Assembly (NCBI RefSeq): GCF_001664485.1
Contig: NZ_CP013630.1
Coordinates: 437,001-501,000, forward strand
Length of the DNA stretch: 64,000 nucleotides
Origin: Rhizobium sp. N324
Lineage (GTDB): Bacteria > Pseudomonadota > Alphaproteobacteria > Rhizobiales > Rhizobiaceae
Direction of reading: 5' to 3'
Shown: positions 20,012-29,761 of the stretch, one piece after another
Layout of the letters: each line of letters starts with the position of its first letter
Position numbering within the stretch: position 1 is the stretch's first letter
The notes under the pieces: model-generated
What the model was told of the DNA's origin: nothing
What the model saw: only the letters and a program-made list of their open reading frames with translations
The model's database searches: none
Program-made: the position numbers and the translations under genes

Positions 20012-20911
20012 CTATATCCTGGCTGCGACGTCTTCACCCGAAGGGATCGAAGGCTGCGCTCCCGATTTAAGGCAGGCGAGCGAGCCGGCGACCGCCGCCC
20101 GGCGCAACGCTGAGGCAAAATCCAGGCCCTCATCGAGGCTTGCAGCGAAATAGCCGCAGAAAGTATCGCCGGCGCCGACCGTGTCGACGGGGTCGATCTG
20201 CAGTCCCTTAGCCCTCGCAATCGCCCCCTCGCGGACGGCGACGACGCCGTCGCCGCCGAGCGTCACGATCAGCGTCTGGCCGGTTTCGGCATGCAGGCGC
20301 GTCAGGGCCGCCTCGCGCGCTTGCGCGTCCATGCCGTCCTGCCCGGCGAGCCGCTCGAATTCGGTCTCGTTGGCGATGACGATATCGGCGAGCCGGCCGA
20401 GACGCGGCGCATCGGGAATCAATGGGGCAAGGTTGAGGATGCTGGTGACTCCCTTGGCGCGGGCGGCCGACAGGGCACGCTCGACAGCCGCCGTCGGCAC
20501 TTCGAGCTGCAGCATCAGGATATCGCCCTCCTGCATGCCGCCGACCGCGGCGTCGGCATCGTCAGGCGTGACCAGGCCGTTGGCGCCGGGAACGACGGCG
20601 ATCATGTTTTCGCCGTCGCCGCCGACCAGGATCAGCGCCGTGCCTGTGGGACCGTCGACATGTTTGACGAGGGAGAGATCGGTTCCCGCTTCATCGAGCA
20701 GGGAAAGGGCATCGGCGGCGAAGCTGTCCTTGCCGACGGCGCCGGCCATATGCACATAGCGGCCGGCGCGGCGCGCAGCCAAGGCCTGGTTGGCACCCTT
20801 GCCGCCGGCGGCGGTGGCAAAGCCGTTGCCGGCCACCGTCTCGCCGGGCTTCGGCAGGCGCTCGGTGGTGGCGATGAGGTCCATGTTGATGGACCCGAAA
20901 ACTGTAATCAT
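20012..20911 (-). CDS. rbsK: Ribokinase (PfkB family)
   Basis: Phosphorylates ribose to ribose 5-phosphate. The 299-residue protein shows the two PfkB signatures: GGKGANQALAARRAG near residue 36 and DTVGAGDTFCGYF near 243, containing the catalytic Asp and the anion hole. The start MITVFGSINMDLIA is typical of ribokinases. No ribose transport genes are nearby, so the exact sugar is inferred from overall similarity. Confidence 0.87.
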   Translation of the reverse strand: MITVFGSINMDLIATTERLPKPGETVAGNGFATAAGGKGANQALAARRAGRYVHMAGAVGKDSFAADALSLLDEAGTDLSLVKHVDGPTGTALILVGGDGENMIAVVPGANGLVTPDDADAAVGGMQEGDILMLQLEVPTAAVERALSAARAKGVTSILNLAPLIPDAPRLGRLADIVIANETEFERLAGQDGMDAQAREAALTRLHAETGQTLIVTLGGDGVVAVREGAIARAKGLQIDPVDTVGAGDTFCGYFAASLDEGLDFASALRRAAVAGSLACLKSGAQPSIPSGEDVAARI

Positions 20912-20992
20912 CAGGGGTGTCCCGTCCTCTGGCGCATGCGGGCGACGTCATGCTCCTGCTGTTTCGTGCGGGCGAGAGACTGCCCGAAGCGG

Positions 20993-22219
20993 TCACTCCT
21001 CGTCAACCACCCGGAGCTTGAGAAGACCGGTGCGGCTTTCCACCGATTTGGCCGCTGGTTCGCCGTCGCGGTCCGGCTTGACCTCGCTGCCGCCCGCCTC
21101 GAATTCCAGCGCTTCGATCTTGGCGCCGCGCCTGGTCAGTTTGTCGGCCGAGGTGACCACCATGTCGATGTCCTTCTGCGCCATGGCGAAATGACCCTGC
21201 AGCTTGCGCACCCGTTCGTCCAGGCGGCCGAGATCGTCCATCAGGATCGCCACCTCGCCCTGGATCAGATGCGCCTGCGCCCGCATGCGCTGATCCTTGA
21301 GCACGGCCTGGATGACCTGGATCGACAGCATTAGCAGCGACGGCGAGACGATGACGACACGGGCGCGATGCGCCTTCTGCACCACCGGCTCGAAATTCTC
21401 GTGGAGTTCGGCGAAGATCGATTCCGACGGCACGAAGAGAAAGGCCGTATCCTGGGTTTCCCCCTGGATCAGATATTTCTCGGAAATGTCCCTGATATGG
21501 ATCTCCATGTCGCGGCGAAACTGCTGGCCGGCGATCTTGGCGGCCTCCGGGCTGCCGGCGTCGCGGATCGCGTTCCAGGCTTCGAGCGGAAATTTCGCAT
21601 CGATCACCAGCGGCGGCGCGCCGTTCGGCATGCGGATCGTGCAGTCCGGCCGCGACCCGTTGGAGAGCGTCTGCTGGAAGGCATAGGCGCCCATCGGCAG
21701 GCCGTCGGCGACGATGGTTTCCATCCGGGACTGGCCGAAGGCACCGCGCGTCTGCTTGTTGGAAAGAATGGCCTGCAGCCCGACGACATCCTTGGCGAGC
21801 GTCTGGATATTGTTCTGTGCCGCGTCGATCACAGCCAGCCGCTCCTGCAGCCGCTGCAGATTTTCATGCGTCGATTTCGTCTGTTCGGTGATCGTCGAGT
21901 TGACGCGCTGCGACATGCCGTCGAGGCGTTGGCTGATCGCCTGGTTCAGCTCGCTCTGCCGCGCGCCGAACACCTCAGTCATCACAGCGATCCGGCCCTG
22001 CATCTCGGCCTGAATCTTGAGAAGCTCGGCCATGCGCGCGTCGCTTTCAGCGGCACGAAAGCTTGCCTCCTCCGCCTGCTCGTGGCGAAGGCTTGCGCCG
22101 CGCAGCAGCAGCACGATCACCAGCAAGACAAGAGCCAGCAGAACCCCGCCGGCAAGCGCTAGCATGGCCGGACTGATCGAGGCAAACGACAAAGTGAACG
22201 AATCGGGACTAGCGGTCAT
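20993..22219 (-). CDS. rmuC: DNA recombination protein RmuC
   Basis: 408 residues: an N-terminal membrane helix (about 15-40), a long coiled coil (about 45-155) and the RmuC nuclease-like domain (about 170-370), with QTLSNGSRPDCTIRMPNG and LVIDAKFPLEAW. RmuC limits inversions between short inverted repeats in E. coli; the mechanism is not established. The C-terminal tail after 370 is charged and variable. It lies next to rbsK and is divergent from def, as in other rhizobia. Confidence 0.9.
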   Translation of the reverse strand: MTASPDSFTLSFASISPAMLALAGGVLLALVLLVIVLLLRGASLRHEQAEEASFRAAESDARMAELLKIQAEMQGRIAVMTEVFGARQSELNQAISQRLDGMSQRVNSTITEQTKSTHENLQRLQERLAVIDAAQNNIQTLAKDVVGLQAILSNKQTRGAFGQSRMETIVADGLPMGAYAFQQTLSNGSRPDCTIRMPNGAPPLVIDAKFPLEAWNAIRDAGSPEAAKIAGQQFRRDMEIHIRDISEKYLIQGETQDTAFLFVPSESIFAELHENFEPVVQKAHRARVVIVSPSLLMLSIQVIQAVLKDQRMRAQAHLIQGEVAILMDDLGRLDERVRKLQGHFAMAQKDIDMVVTSADKLTRRGAKIEALEFEAGGSEVKPDRDGEPAAKSVESRTGLLKLRVVDEE

Positions 22220-22453
22220 GTGGCAACCATAACAGAAGAAGCGGCAATATATAGATCAAACCGTGAACGGATATAGCGGCCCCAATGTCCTCGCAGGCCA
22301 AGGCGCTTGCTGGCCTCAAGGGTCGTTCCGGCACCGCTGCCGGCCGAACAGCCTGGGGCGAATATGGCGAAATTCCGGGCGGCGATGCAAAAAAGCGTCT
22401 TCCCCGCCTGCCGGATAATTCCATAGTCGGAAAAGATGGGTTATGGGAACGCC

Positions 22454-22969
22454 ATGACCATCAAGCCACTCATCATTCTTCCCGATCCCATTCTCCGCCA
22501 GATCTCCAAGCCGATCGAGCGGGTCGACGCCGACCTGCAGCGTCTTGCCGACGATATGCTGGAAACCATGTACGACGCGCCGGGCATCGGCCTTGCGGCG
22601 GTCCAGATCGGCGTGCCGCGCCGCATGCTGGTCATTGACGTATCGCGCGAGGGCGAGGAGAAGCAGCCGCAGGTGTTCATCAACCCGGAGATCGTCAAAT
22701 CCTCCGACGAGCGCTCGGTCTATGAGGAAGGCTGCCTGTCGATCCCGGATTATTATGCCGAGGTCGAGCGCCCGGCTATCGTCTCGGTCAAATATCTCGA
22801 CCGCAACGGCAAGGAACAGACGGCTGAGGCCGACGGCCTGCTCGCCACCTGCCTACAGCACGAGATCGACCATCTGAACGGCGTGCTGTTCATCGATTAT
22901 ATCTCGCGGCTGAAGCGGGAGATGGTGATCAAGAAGTTCACCAAGGCGGCGAAGTCCAAGGCGCTCTGA
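22454..22969 (+). CDS. def: Peptide deformylase
   Basis: Removes the formyl group from the N-terminal Met of new proteins. 171 residues with all three metal-enzyme motifs: [10 protein letters not shown] (44-53), EGCLS with metal ligand Cys94, and QHEIDH with His136, Glu137 and His140. Start ATG 22454 ([12 protein letters not shown]). In many bacteria def is directly upstream of fmt; here a toxin-antitoxin pair lies between them. Confidence 0.96.
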   Translation: MTIKPLIILPDPILRQISKPIERVDADLQRLADDMLETMYDAPGIGLAAVQIGVPRRMLVIDVSREGEEKQPQVFINPEIVKSSDERSVYEEGCLSIPDYYAEVERPAIVSVKYLDRNGKEQTAEADGLLATCLQHEIDHLNGVLFIDYISRLKREMVIKKFTKAAKSKAL

Positions 22970-23001
22970 GCGCCGCGTTGAAAATTCGCCGGCGGGGCAT
23001 T

Positions 23002-23020
23002 ATGATATCACCGATATCAT
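23002..23020. promoter_or_regulatory. Palindromic operator of the fitAB-type module
   Basis: ATGATATC-ACC-GATATCAT is a perfect 8-bp inverted repeat around 3 bases, ending 14 bases before the antitoxin ATG and just before its gaggtg ribosome site. Ribbon-helix-helix antitoxins of this family, with the toxin, bind such palindromes and repress their own operon. The operator role is inferred. Confidence 0.6.
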
Positions 23021-23034
23021 GACGGAGGTGCTGA

Positions 23035-23295
23035 ATGGGTGATTTGCTTATTCGCGATGTTCCGGAGGCAATGAAACGGCAGCTTCAGGAAAGCGCGCAG
23101 CGCAATGGCCGCAGCCTGTCGGAAGAGGCGATCGAAATCCTCCGCCGGCAGATCGCCGCGGAGCGCTCGGGCGTTTCGGCCGGGCAGCGCCTGCGTGCCC
23201 TGATGGGTGACGAACGATTGAGCGATGATGAGGTGGACGCCATTGCCGCCTCGCGCCACGAACCCGACCGTGAACCGCCGCGTTTCGACAGATGA
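23035..23295 (+). CDS. FitA-like ribbon-helix-helix antitoxin
   Basis: 86-residue antitoxin of a type II system. The N-terminal 45 residues form an Arc/CopG-like DNA-binding fold (LLIRDVPEAMKRQLQESA, then GRSLSEEAIEILRRQI) as in FitA and StbC proteins; the C-terminus (about 60-86) should wrap around the toxin. It overlaps the PIN toxin gene by 4 bases. It is predicted to neutralise the toxin and to bind the palindrome just upstream. Confidence 0.85.
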   Translation: MGDLLIRDVPEAMKRQLQESAQRNGRSLSEEAIEILRRQIAAERSGVSAGQRLRALMGDERLSDDEVDAIAASRHEPDREPPRFDR

Positions 23296-23711
23296 TCGTC
23301 CTCGATACGAATGTGATTTCCGAAATGCAGGGGAGGACCCACAGCGAGCGGATATTGAACTGGCTTGACGGCTACGACGTTGAGGCGCTTTTCCTGACGA
23401 CGATCGCCGTCGCCGAAATGCGCTATGGTCTCGAACTGCTCGACGATGGCAAGCGAAAGACAGCGTTGGTTTCCGACTTCAATCGGATCGAGTCGGAATT
23501 TGCAGGCCGTATCCTCGGGTTTTCCCTCAGTGCGGCCAACCGCTACGGCCTGCTGGCTGCGGAGCGCAGAAAGGCCGGGCGGCCGACGGAAACGAAGGAT
23601 GCGATGATTGCCGCCATCTGCCTTGCCAACGGCGCCACGCTCGCCACCCGCAACACCAGAGATTTCGAGGGGCTTGATCTCAAGCTCGTAAACCCGTTTG
23701 AAGAGGGTTGA
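23292..23711 (+). CDS. FitB/VapC-type PIN-domain toxin ribonuclease
   Basis: 139-residue PIN-domain protein, predicted Mg-dependent RNase. The acidic cluster is intact: Asp5 in [11 protein letters not shown], Glu in [15 protein letters not shown], Asp in [10 protein letters not shown] and Asp in RNTRDFEGL. VapC-family toxins usually cut tRNA or rRNA. It starts inside the last codons of the antitoxin (ATGA overlap). Its stop is only 20 bases before the fmt start, so fmt may be read from the same transcript. Confidence 0.85.
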   Translation: MIVLDTNVISEMQGRTHSERILNWLDGYDVEALFLTTIAVAEMRYGLELLDDGKRKTALVSDFNRIESEFAGRILGFSLSAANRYGLLAAERRKAGRPTETKDAMIAAICLANGATLATRNTRDFEGLDLKLVNPFEEG

Positions 23712-23731
23712 CCCTCAATTGGCGAGATAGA

Positions 23732-24667
23732 ATGTCGCTTCGCATCATCTTCATGGGAACACCCGAGTTCTCGGTTCCGACCCTGCGCCTGCTCGTCGAT
23801 GCCGGCCACAAGATCGTCGCCGTCTATACCCAGCCGCCGCGGCCGGGCGGGCGGCGCGGCCTCGATCTGCAGAAGTCGCCGGTGCATCAGGCGGCCGAAC
23901 TGCTCGGTCTTCCGGTTTTCACGCCGGTCAATTTCAAGGATGCCGAGGAGCGCGAGAGGTTTGCCGCCCTCAATGCCGATGTCGCCGTCGTCGTCGCTTA
24001 CGGCTTGCTGCTGCCGGAGGCGGTTTTGAACGGCACCCGCGACGGCTGCTACAACGGCCATGCCTCGCTGCTGCCGCGCTGGCGGGGTGCCGCACCCATC
24101 CAGCGGGCGATCATGGCGGGTGACGCAGAAACCGGCATGATGGTGATGAAGATGGATAAAGGCCTCGATACCGGCGCCGTCGCGCTGACCCGAAAAGTCG
24201 AGATCGGCCCGAACATGACGGCAGGCGAGCTGCACGACCGGCTGATGCAGGTCGGCGCCAAGGCGATGGCGGAAGCCATGGTGAAGCTTGAGATGAACGG
24301 CCTGTCGCTGACGCCGCAGCCGGAAGAAGGCGTGCTCTATGCCGCCAAGATCGACAAGGCCGAGACGCGCATCGATTTCGCCAGGGATTCCAAAGATGTG
24401 CACAATCATATCCGCGGCCTGGCGCCTTTTCCGGGCGCCTGGTTCGAGCTCGAGATCGGCGGCAAACCGGAGCGGGTGAAGGTGCTGGGATCCGAGCTGG
24501 CTGAGGGCGAGGGGGCTGCCGGGCAATTGCTGAGCGATGATCTCGTGGTCGCCTGCGCCTCCGGCGCGGTGCGCCTGACGCGGCTGCAGAAGGCAGGCGG
24601 CAAGCCGCTGGCTGCAGCCGATTTCCTCAGGGGCATGCCGCTTGCCGCCGGCACGAGGCTTTCCTGA
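23732..24667 (+). CDS. fmt: Methionyl-tRNA formyltransferase
   Basis: Formylates initiator Met-tRNA using 10-formyl-tetrahydrofolate. 311 residues, the usual length, starting [18 protein letters not shown]. The folate-binding/catalytic loop [20 protein letters not shown] is intact, and the C-terminal OB-like domain follows (about 205-311). ATG 23732 is chosen over an in-frame upstream codon because it matches the family start. It overlaps truA by one base. Confidence 0.95.
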   Translation: MSLRIIFMGTPEFSVPTLRLLVDAGHKIVAVYTQPPRPGGRRGLDLQKSPVHQAAELLGLPVFTPVNFKDAEERERFAALNADVAVVVAYGLLLPEAVLNGTRDGCYNGHASLLPRWRGAAPIQRAIMAGDAETGMMVMKMDKGLDTGAVALTRKVEIGPNMTAGELHDRLMQVGAKAMAEAMVKLEMNGLSLTPQPEEGVLYAAKIDKAETRIDFARDSKDVHNHIRGLAPFPGAWFELEIGGKPERVKVLGSELAEGEGAAGQLLSDDLVVACASGAVRLTRLQKAGGKPLAAADFLRGMPLAAGTRLS

Positions 24668-25467
24668 TGCCGCGGTTCCGCATGACCGTCGAATATGACG
24701 GCGGCCCCTATGTCGGCTGGCAGCGGCAGGAGAACGGCCCCTCGGTGCAGGGCGCGATCGAAGCGGCAGTGTTGTCGCTGACCGGCGAGACCGTCTCGAT
24801 CCGCGGCGCCGGCCGCACCGACTCGGGCGTCCACGCCATGGGGCAGGTGATCCATGCCGATCTTTCCAAAGACTGGTCGCCCTACCAGCTGCAGAACGCC
24901 TTGAACGCACATCTGAGGCTTGCCTGCGAGCGTGTCGCCATTCTCGATGTCGCGGCGGTTCCGGAATTCTTCGATGCCCGCTTTTCGGCGCTGCGCCGCC
25001 ATTACCTCTATCGCATCGTCAGCCGCAAGGCGCCGCTGGCGCTGGAAGCCGGCAAGGCCTGGTGGGTGCCGAAGGCGCTCGACCACGAAGTCATGCATGC
25101 CGCTGCTCAGCGGCTGGTCGGCCGCCACGATTTCTCCACCTTCCGCGCCGCTCATTGCCAGGCAAACAGCCCGGTGCGCACGCTCGACCGGCTGGATGTG
25201 ACGCGCAGCGGCGAGCTGATCGAGATCCGCGCCACGGCGCAAAGCTTCCTCCACAACCAGATCCGTTCCTTCGCCGGCACGCTGAAGCTCGCCGGTGAAG
25301 ACAAATGGACGCCTGACGATGTCGAGGCGGCTCTGGAAGCGCGCGACCGCAAAGCCTGCGGCCCGGTGGCGCCGCCCGACGGGCTCTATTTCCTGCAGGT
25401 GGATTATCCCGACGTGATCCCCGACCGGCGCAGGCCGGTCAGCGATCCCGATGACGATCAATCCTAG
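24667..25467 (+). CDS. truA: tRNA pseudouridine(38-40) synthase
   Basis: Makes pseudouridine at positions 38-40 of tRNA anticodon stems. The 266-residue protein has the catalytic Asp52 in [11 protein letters not shown] and the family start [21 protein letters not shown]. The last codon and stop (tcc tag) fall within the left terminal inverted repeat of the element at 25463-25823, so the present C-terminus (after about [16 protein letters not shown]) may have been reshaped by its insertion. Confidence 0.94.
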   Translation: MPRFRMTVEYDGGPYVGWQRQENGPSVQGAIEAAVLSLTGETVSIRGAGRTDSGVHAMGQVIHADLSKDWSPYQLQNALNAHLRLACERVAILDVAAVPEFFDARFSALRRHYLYRIVSRKAPLALEAGKAWWVPKALDHEVMHAAAQRLVGRHDFSTFRAAHCQANSPVRTLDRLDVTRSGELIEIRATAQSFLHNQIRSFAGTLKLAGEDKWTPDDVEAALEARDRKACGPVAPPDGLYFLQVDYPDVIPDRRRPVSDPDDDQS

Positions 25468-25823
25468 AGCCTTTCCTGGTTAGATTGAATCATTCTGTTG
25501 GCTCAAACGGAGTCGGATGGTCGACCGGCCGGCGCGCGTCGTAGCCCAGTTCTACGGCCAAGCCGGCCGGTCGATCAGCCGGCCCGTTTTAGCCAACCCT
25601 CCCGCAGATTTGCCTGGCAAATCTGCAAGACTTGGAAATCGCCGGACGCACTTATCGCTTCGCCACGGCGAAGCGGTGCGGCCGGTGGGCCGGGCATCTT
25701 TCCGCCAGGATCAGAGGCGATCGGCTCGGACGTACCAAGGGGTATGCCCTTCGCCAATCGCCTCTGCCCTGACGAAAACCTGCTCCGGCAGAATGCTTCA
25801 ATCTAACCAGGAAAGGCTCTAGG
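25463..25823. repeat. 361-bp MITE-like element with 27-bp perfect terminal inverted repeats
   Basis: cctagagcctttcctggtta... at 25463-25489 is the exact inverse of 25797-25823. The match continues with one mismatch through cattctg / cagaatg (25491-25497 and 25789-25795). Between the ends lie nested palindromes: tcgaccggccgg with ccggccggtcga (about 25520-25575), cagatttgc / gcaaatctg, cgcttcgcc / ggcgaagcg, and agaggcgat / atcgcctct. There is no convincing coding sequence. It lies between truA and a convergent membrane-protein gene, overlapping the truA stop. I see no clear target duplication. Confidence 0.75.
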
Positions 25824-25828
25824 CTCGA

Positions 25829-26425
25829 TCAGACCGGATAGAGGCCGAGGAAGTGCTGCAGATATTCCGAAAGGATCATCGACGGCACCAGCAGCACCAG
25901 CGTCATTGCGCCGACCATCAGCGCGTGGCCGTGGCAGATCATCCGCAGAATGCGCGCCAGAACGAAGACCTGCGCCAGCATGAAGGCCAGCAGCAGCAGC
26001 GAGACCAGGCCGACGGAGCCGGGAAGGAAGACCACCATCGCCAGCAGCAGCCCGTTGATATAGGAGAGCGGCACGCCGAGCCAGTTGACGCTGACGACGA
26101 CGGGGGCGAAACGCTCACCCATGCGGAAGGCAAGCAGCAGCAGCCCGGCAAAGACCAGCGGCACGAACCAGTTGGCGAGTTCGACGAAGCCGAGCCGGAT
26201 ATAGAAGGCAAAGCCGACATCGGCTTCCGGCGGCATCGACCGCAGAAAGACCTGCCGCCACCAGAGCCAGGAAATGCCCATCGGCGGCAGGCACCAGGCG
26301 ATCGCCCAGAACGAGCGGTTGACGCCGCGCTCGGACATGTCGAGGTAGCGGAAGCCGCGCGGATCCAGCCGGATCAGCAGCCAGAGGCCGGCCAGATAAT
26401 ACTGGACTTCCCTAAGTCCCGGCAT
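25829..26425 (-). CDS. Conserved integral membrane protein of unknown function
   Basis: 198 residues with about five hydrophobic helices (around 40-60, 75-105, 108-125, 130-158 and 165-190) and a cytoplasmic-looking N-terminus. I do not recognise a family with certainty; the layout recalls Yip1-like proteins. Its first 14 bases overlap the end of dapE on the same strand, so it is probably co-expressed with dapE. Only 5 bases separate its stop from the MITE-like element. Confidence 0.7.
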   Translation of the reverse strand: MPGLREVQYYLAGLWLLIRLDPRGFRYLDMSERGVNRSFWAIAWCLPPMGISWLWWRQVFLRSMPPEADVGFAFYIRLGFVELANWFVPLVFAGLLLLAFRMGERFAPVVVSVNWLGVPLSYINGLLLAMVVFLPGSVGLVSLLLLAFMLAQVFVLARILRMICHGHALMVGAMTLVLLVPSMILSEYLQHFLGLYPV

Positions 26426-27605
26426 GGGCGAACCAGTGGGCGATGAAGGTTTCGTAGATCGCCGTCAGCATCTCCAGATCGGTAACGGCCACGCGTTCGT
26501 CGACCATGTGCATCGTCTGGCCGACAAGGCCGAACTCGACGACCGGGCAATAATCCTTGATAAAACGTGCATCCGAGGTGCCGCCGGTGGTCGAAAGCTT
26601 GGGCGAACGGCCGGTCACGCTCTCGACGGCCGACGACAGCGAGGCGATCAGGGCATTGTTGCGGGTCAGGAAGACGTGGCTCGGCCGGTCGGCCCAGACG
26701 ATATCGTATTTCACCGGTTCGCGGCCTGGCCGCAGCCGGCCGTCGCCGGCGGCGGCTTGCAGACGGCGCAGGATTTCGGCGCGCAGCGTCTCGGCCGTCC
26801 AGCTGTCGTTGAAGCGGATGTTGAAACTTGCCGATGCCTTGGCCGGAATGACGTTGGTCGCCGGATTGCCGACATCGACCGTGGTCACTTCGAGGTTCGA
26901 GGGCTGGAAATCGTCGGTGCCGCCGTCGAAGGGCGGGTCCATCAGCGCCTGCGTCAGCTGCAGCATGCCGCGCACCGGATTGTCGGCAAGATGCGGATAG
27001 GCGGCATGGCCCTGCACGCCGTGCACGGTGATCCTGCCCGACAGCGAGCCGCGCCGGCCGATCTTGATCATGTCGCCTAGCCTGTCCGGATTGGTGGGCT
27101 CGCCGACCAGGCAGGCATCCCAGCGCTCGCCGCGCTCAGCCGCCCATTGCAACAGCTTGATCGTGCCGTTGATCGCCGGGCCTTCCTCGTCGCCGGTGAT
27201 CAGGAAGGAGATCGAGCCCTTGGGCGGTCCGCTCTTCTCGATATGGCGGGCGACGGCGGCGACGAAACAGGCGATGCCGCCCTTCATGTCGACGGCGCCG
27301 CGGCCGAACAGTTCGCCCTTCGATATCTCGGCGGCAAAGGGCGCATGTGTCCAGGCAGCCTCGTCACCGACCGGCACGACATCGGTGTGGCCGGCAAACA
27401 TCAGATGCGGGCCGTCGCTGCCGAGGCGGGCATAGAGGTTTTCGATGTCGGGCGTTCCCGCCTCGCTTGCTTTCACCTTATCGACGGTGAAGCCGAGCGG
27501 CGCAAGCATGGCGTCGAGCGCCAACAAGGCGCCGCCTTCGGCTGGTGTCACGGAGGGGCAGCGAATCAGCGTCTGAAGATTGGCGACGGGATCGGTAGCG
27601 GTCAT
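26412..27605 (-). CDS. dapE: Succinyl-diaminopimelate desuccinylase
   Basis: Hydrolyses N-succinyl-LL-diaminopimelate in the lysine and peptidoglycan pathway; a dinuclear zinc M20 peptidase fold. The 397-residue protein has the metal/catalytic motifs [25 protein letters not shown] and [12 protein letters not shown], and a C-terminal [11 protein letters not shown]. It works in the same pathway as dapD just upstream on the same strand. Confidence 0.95.
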   Translation of the reverse strand: MTATDPVANLQTLIRCPSVTPAEGGALLALDAMLAPLGFTVDKVKASEAGTPDIENLYARLGSDGPHLMFAGHTDVVPVGDEAAWTHAPFAAEISKGELFGRGAVDMKGGIACFVAAVARHIEKSGPPKGSISFLITGDEEGPAINGTIKLLQWAAERGERWDACLVGEPTNPDRLGDMIKIGRRGSLSGRITVHGVQGHAAYPHLADNPVRGMLQLTQALMDPPFDGGTDDFQPSNLEVTTVDVGNPATNVIPAKASASFNIRFNDSWTAETLRAEILRRLQAAAGDGRLRPGREPVKYDIVWADRPSHVFLTRNNALIASLSSAVESVTGRSPKLSTTGGTSDARFIKDYCPVVEFGLVGQTMHMVDERVAVTDLEMLTAIYETFIAHWFAHAGT

Positions 27606-27705
27606 GGCGTCGAACTATCCGGCGGGAATGGCAAAGACATGGCAAGGCGGCGGCGCCTCGCTCAAAAAGACGCCGTCTGTTTACCGGATCAATGTCCTGG
27701 TGTCA

Positions 27706-28566
27706 TCAGTCTCTGAGCAGCTCGTTGATGCCGGTTTTGGAGCGGGTCTGTTCATCGACGCGCTTGACGATGACGGCGCAGTAGAGATGCGGCGCCGGCT
27801 TGCCGTTGCCCATCGTCGCATTGCCCGACGGCATCGAGCCGGCAACGACGACGGAATAGGGCGGCACTTCGCCGTAGCTCACTTCGCCGGTGGCGCGGTC
27901 GACGATCTTGGTCGACTTGCCGATAAAGACGCCCATGCCGAGCACCGAGCCTTCGCGGATGATGCAGCCTTCGACCACTTCCGAACGGGCGCCGATGAAG
28001 CAATTGTCTTCGATGATCGTCGGGCCGGCCTGCATCGGCTCCAGCACGCCGCCGATGCCGACGCCGCCGGAAAGATGCACATGCTTGCCGATCTGCGCGC
28101 AGGAGCCGACCGTCGCCCAGGTATCGACCATCGTGCCTTCGCCGACATAGGCGCCGAGATTGACGAAGGAGGGCATCAGGATGGCGTTCGGGGCGATATA
28201 GGCCGAGCGGCGCACGACGCAATTCGGCACGGCGCGGAAGCCGGCGGCGCGGAAATGGTTTTCGCCCCAATTTTCGAATTTCGACGGGACCTTGTCCCAC
28301 CAGGTGGAATTGCCGGAGCCGCCCTTGACCACATCCATGTCGTTGAGGCGGAAAGACAGCAGCACGGCCTTCTTCAGCCACTGATTGACCGTCCAGGCAC
28401 CGTCGGCGCCGCGCGTGGCGACACGGACCTTGCCGGCATCGAGCAGGTCGAGCGCTGTGTCGACGGCATCGCGAACCTCGCCCTTCGTCGACGTGTTCAC
28501 ATTGTCGCGATTGTCGAAGGCGGCTTCGATGGTCTTTTCGAGGGATGCGAGGTCGGTGGCGCTCAT
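27706..28566 (-). CDS. dapD: 2,3,4,5-tetrahydropyridine-2,6-dicarboxylate N-succinyltransferase
   Basis: Succinylates tetrahydrodipicolinate in lysine/diaminopimelate synthesis. The 286-residue protein has the left-handed beta-helix of hexapeptide repeats (about 105-240: repeated I/V-G-x-x-x-x units such as [18 protein letters not shown]) after an N-terminal helical domain. It is 100 bases upstream of dapE, same strand. Confidence 0.95.
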   Translation of the reverse strand: MSATDLASLEKTIEAAFDNRDNVNTSTKGEVRDAVDTALDLLDAGKVRVATRGADGAWTVNQWLKKAVLLSFRLNDMDVVKGGSGNSTWWDKVPSKFENWGENHFRAAGFRAVPNCVVRRSAYIAPNAILMPSFVNLGAYVGEGTMVDTWATVGSCAQIGKHVHLSGGVGIGGVLEPMQAGPTIIEDNCFIGARSEVVEGCIIREGSVLGMGVFIGKSTKIVDRATGEVSYGEVPPYSVVVAGSMPSGNATMGNGKPAPHLYCAVIVKRVDEQTRSKTGINELLRD

Positions 28567-28758
28567 GAGAATTCCTTAAACTTCGATCTTTATCGTGGAG
28601 ACGGCGGAGTCTCCGGAACGCGGTTGGCGGTGTTTATCCTGCTCTACAGCATGCAGCCGTAGAACGGAATGATTTTTCCGACAAGATCATACCTGGATTC
28701 AAGGCGTTATAGCGACATATCCGGCTTCGTAGCCGGCAATACTGAAAGGCATTTCGAT

Positions 28759-29625
28759 ATGGCGAAGGGACGAAACGGCGGTTCGCGGCGCAAGGATGGC
28801 GTATGGGACCCGCTGAAGAGCAGCTCGACCGACCGGCAGCGCGCCGAAGCCGTGCCGAAGACGCCGCAGACGATGTCGCCCGCCTATCGTCTCGCCTATG
28901 TCGACGAGGACTTCCTCTGCCGCGAGGAGCTGCGGCCGATCCGGCTGCAGCTGGAGCTATTGAAGACGGAGATGATGCTGACGGAGCGCGGCATCCGCTC
29001 GACCGTCGTCATGTTCGGCGGCGCCCGTATTCCCGCCCCTGGCCAGAGCGCCTGGGCGGCGCGCAACGATATCCAGCGCGCCAATCTGGAAGCGGCTTCC
29101 GTCTATTATGACGAGGCGCGCAAATTCGCCCGGCTCTGCTCGAAATATTCGGCGACCCTCGGGTTCCAGGAATATGTCATCGTCACCGGCGGCGGTCCCG
29201 GCGTCATGGAGGCCGGCAATCGCGGCGCGGCCGACGAGGGTGCGCCCTCGATCGGCCTCAACATCGTGCTGCCGCACGAGCAGGCGCCGAACGCCTATGT
29301 GACGCCGGAGCTCAGCTTCAACTTCCACTATTTCGCCATCCGCAAGATGCATTTCATGGTGCGCGCCAAGGCGATCGCCGTCTTTCCCGGCGGCTTCGGA
29401 ACGCTCGACGAATTCTTCGAATGCCTGACGCTGATCCAGACCGGCCGCATGGAGCGCCTGCCGCTGATCCTTTTCGGCGAGGCCTTCTGGCGCAGCATCG
29501 TCAATTTCGATGCCCTGGCCGAATTCGGCACCATCGCGCCCGACGACGTCAAGCTGATCAGCTTCGTCGACACGGCCGAGGCCGCCTGGAAGATCATCCA
29601 GGATTTCTATGAGCATCGCGAATAG
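28759..29625 (+). CDS. LOG-family (TIGR00730) protein, possible cytokinin riboside 5'-monophosphate phosphoribohydrolase or AMP nucleosidase relative
   Basis: 288 residues with a Rossmann-like LOG fold. The family motif PGGFGTLDEFFE (near residue 212) and the nucleotide loop GGGPGVMEAGNRGA are both clear. LOG proteins release free cytokinin or adenine from nucleotide monophosphates; this larger bacterial form is usually of unknown substrate. ATG 28759 (MAKGRNGGSRRKDG) is taken, with aaagg upstream; a longer in-frame start at 28669 is unlikely. It is divergent from dapD. Confidence 0.82.
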   Translation: MAKGRNGGSRRKDGVWDPLKSSSTDRQRAEAVPKTPQTMSPAYRLAYVDEDFLCREELRPIRLQLELLKTEMMLTERGIRSTVVMFGGARIPAPGQSAWAARNDIQRANLEAASVYYDEARKFARLCSKYSATLGFQEYVIVTGGGPGVMEAGNRGAADEGAPSIGLNIVLPHEQAPNAYVTPELSFNFHYFAIRKMHFMVRAKAIAVFPGGFGTLDEFFECLTLIQTGRMERLPLILFGEAFWRSIVNFDALAEFGTIAPDDVKLISFVDTAEAAWKIIQDFYEHRE

Positions 29626-29654
29626 CGGCTCAGCGTCTCGACCGTGAGACCTGT

Positions 29655-29681
29655 CTCTTTCCCCGCCCGGCGGGGAAAGAG
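29655..29681. terminator. GC-rich hairpin after LOG gene
   Basis: ctctttccccg (29655-29665) pairs with cggggaaagag (29671-29681) around a 5-base loop. It lies 29 bases after the stop of the LOG gene, with no T-run. Probable transcript 3' end. Confidence 0.5.
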
Positions 29682-29703
29682 CGGAGGCAATGGTTCGCCC
29701 AAC

Positions 29704-29761
29704 CTTACAGTAAGGGGGCTTACAGTAGCGGGCTTACCGCAGCGGCCTTACAGCAGCGGCC
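29704..29761. repeat. Four imperfect tandem copies of a 14-15 bp unit
   Basis: cttacagtaaggggg, cttacagtagcggg, cttaccgcagcggc and cttacagcagcggc follow each other directly. The last copy overlaps the end of the EF-hand gene (29748), and its tta gives that gene's stop codon. The inverse strand therefore has TAA in each unit, in changing frames. Confidence 0.7.
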
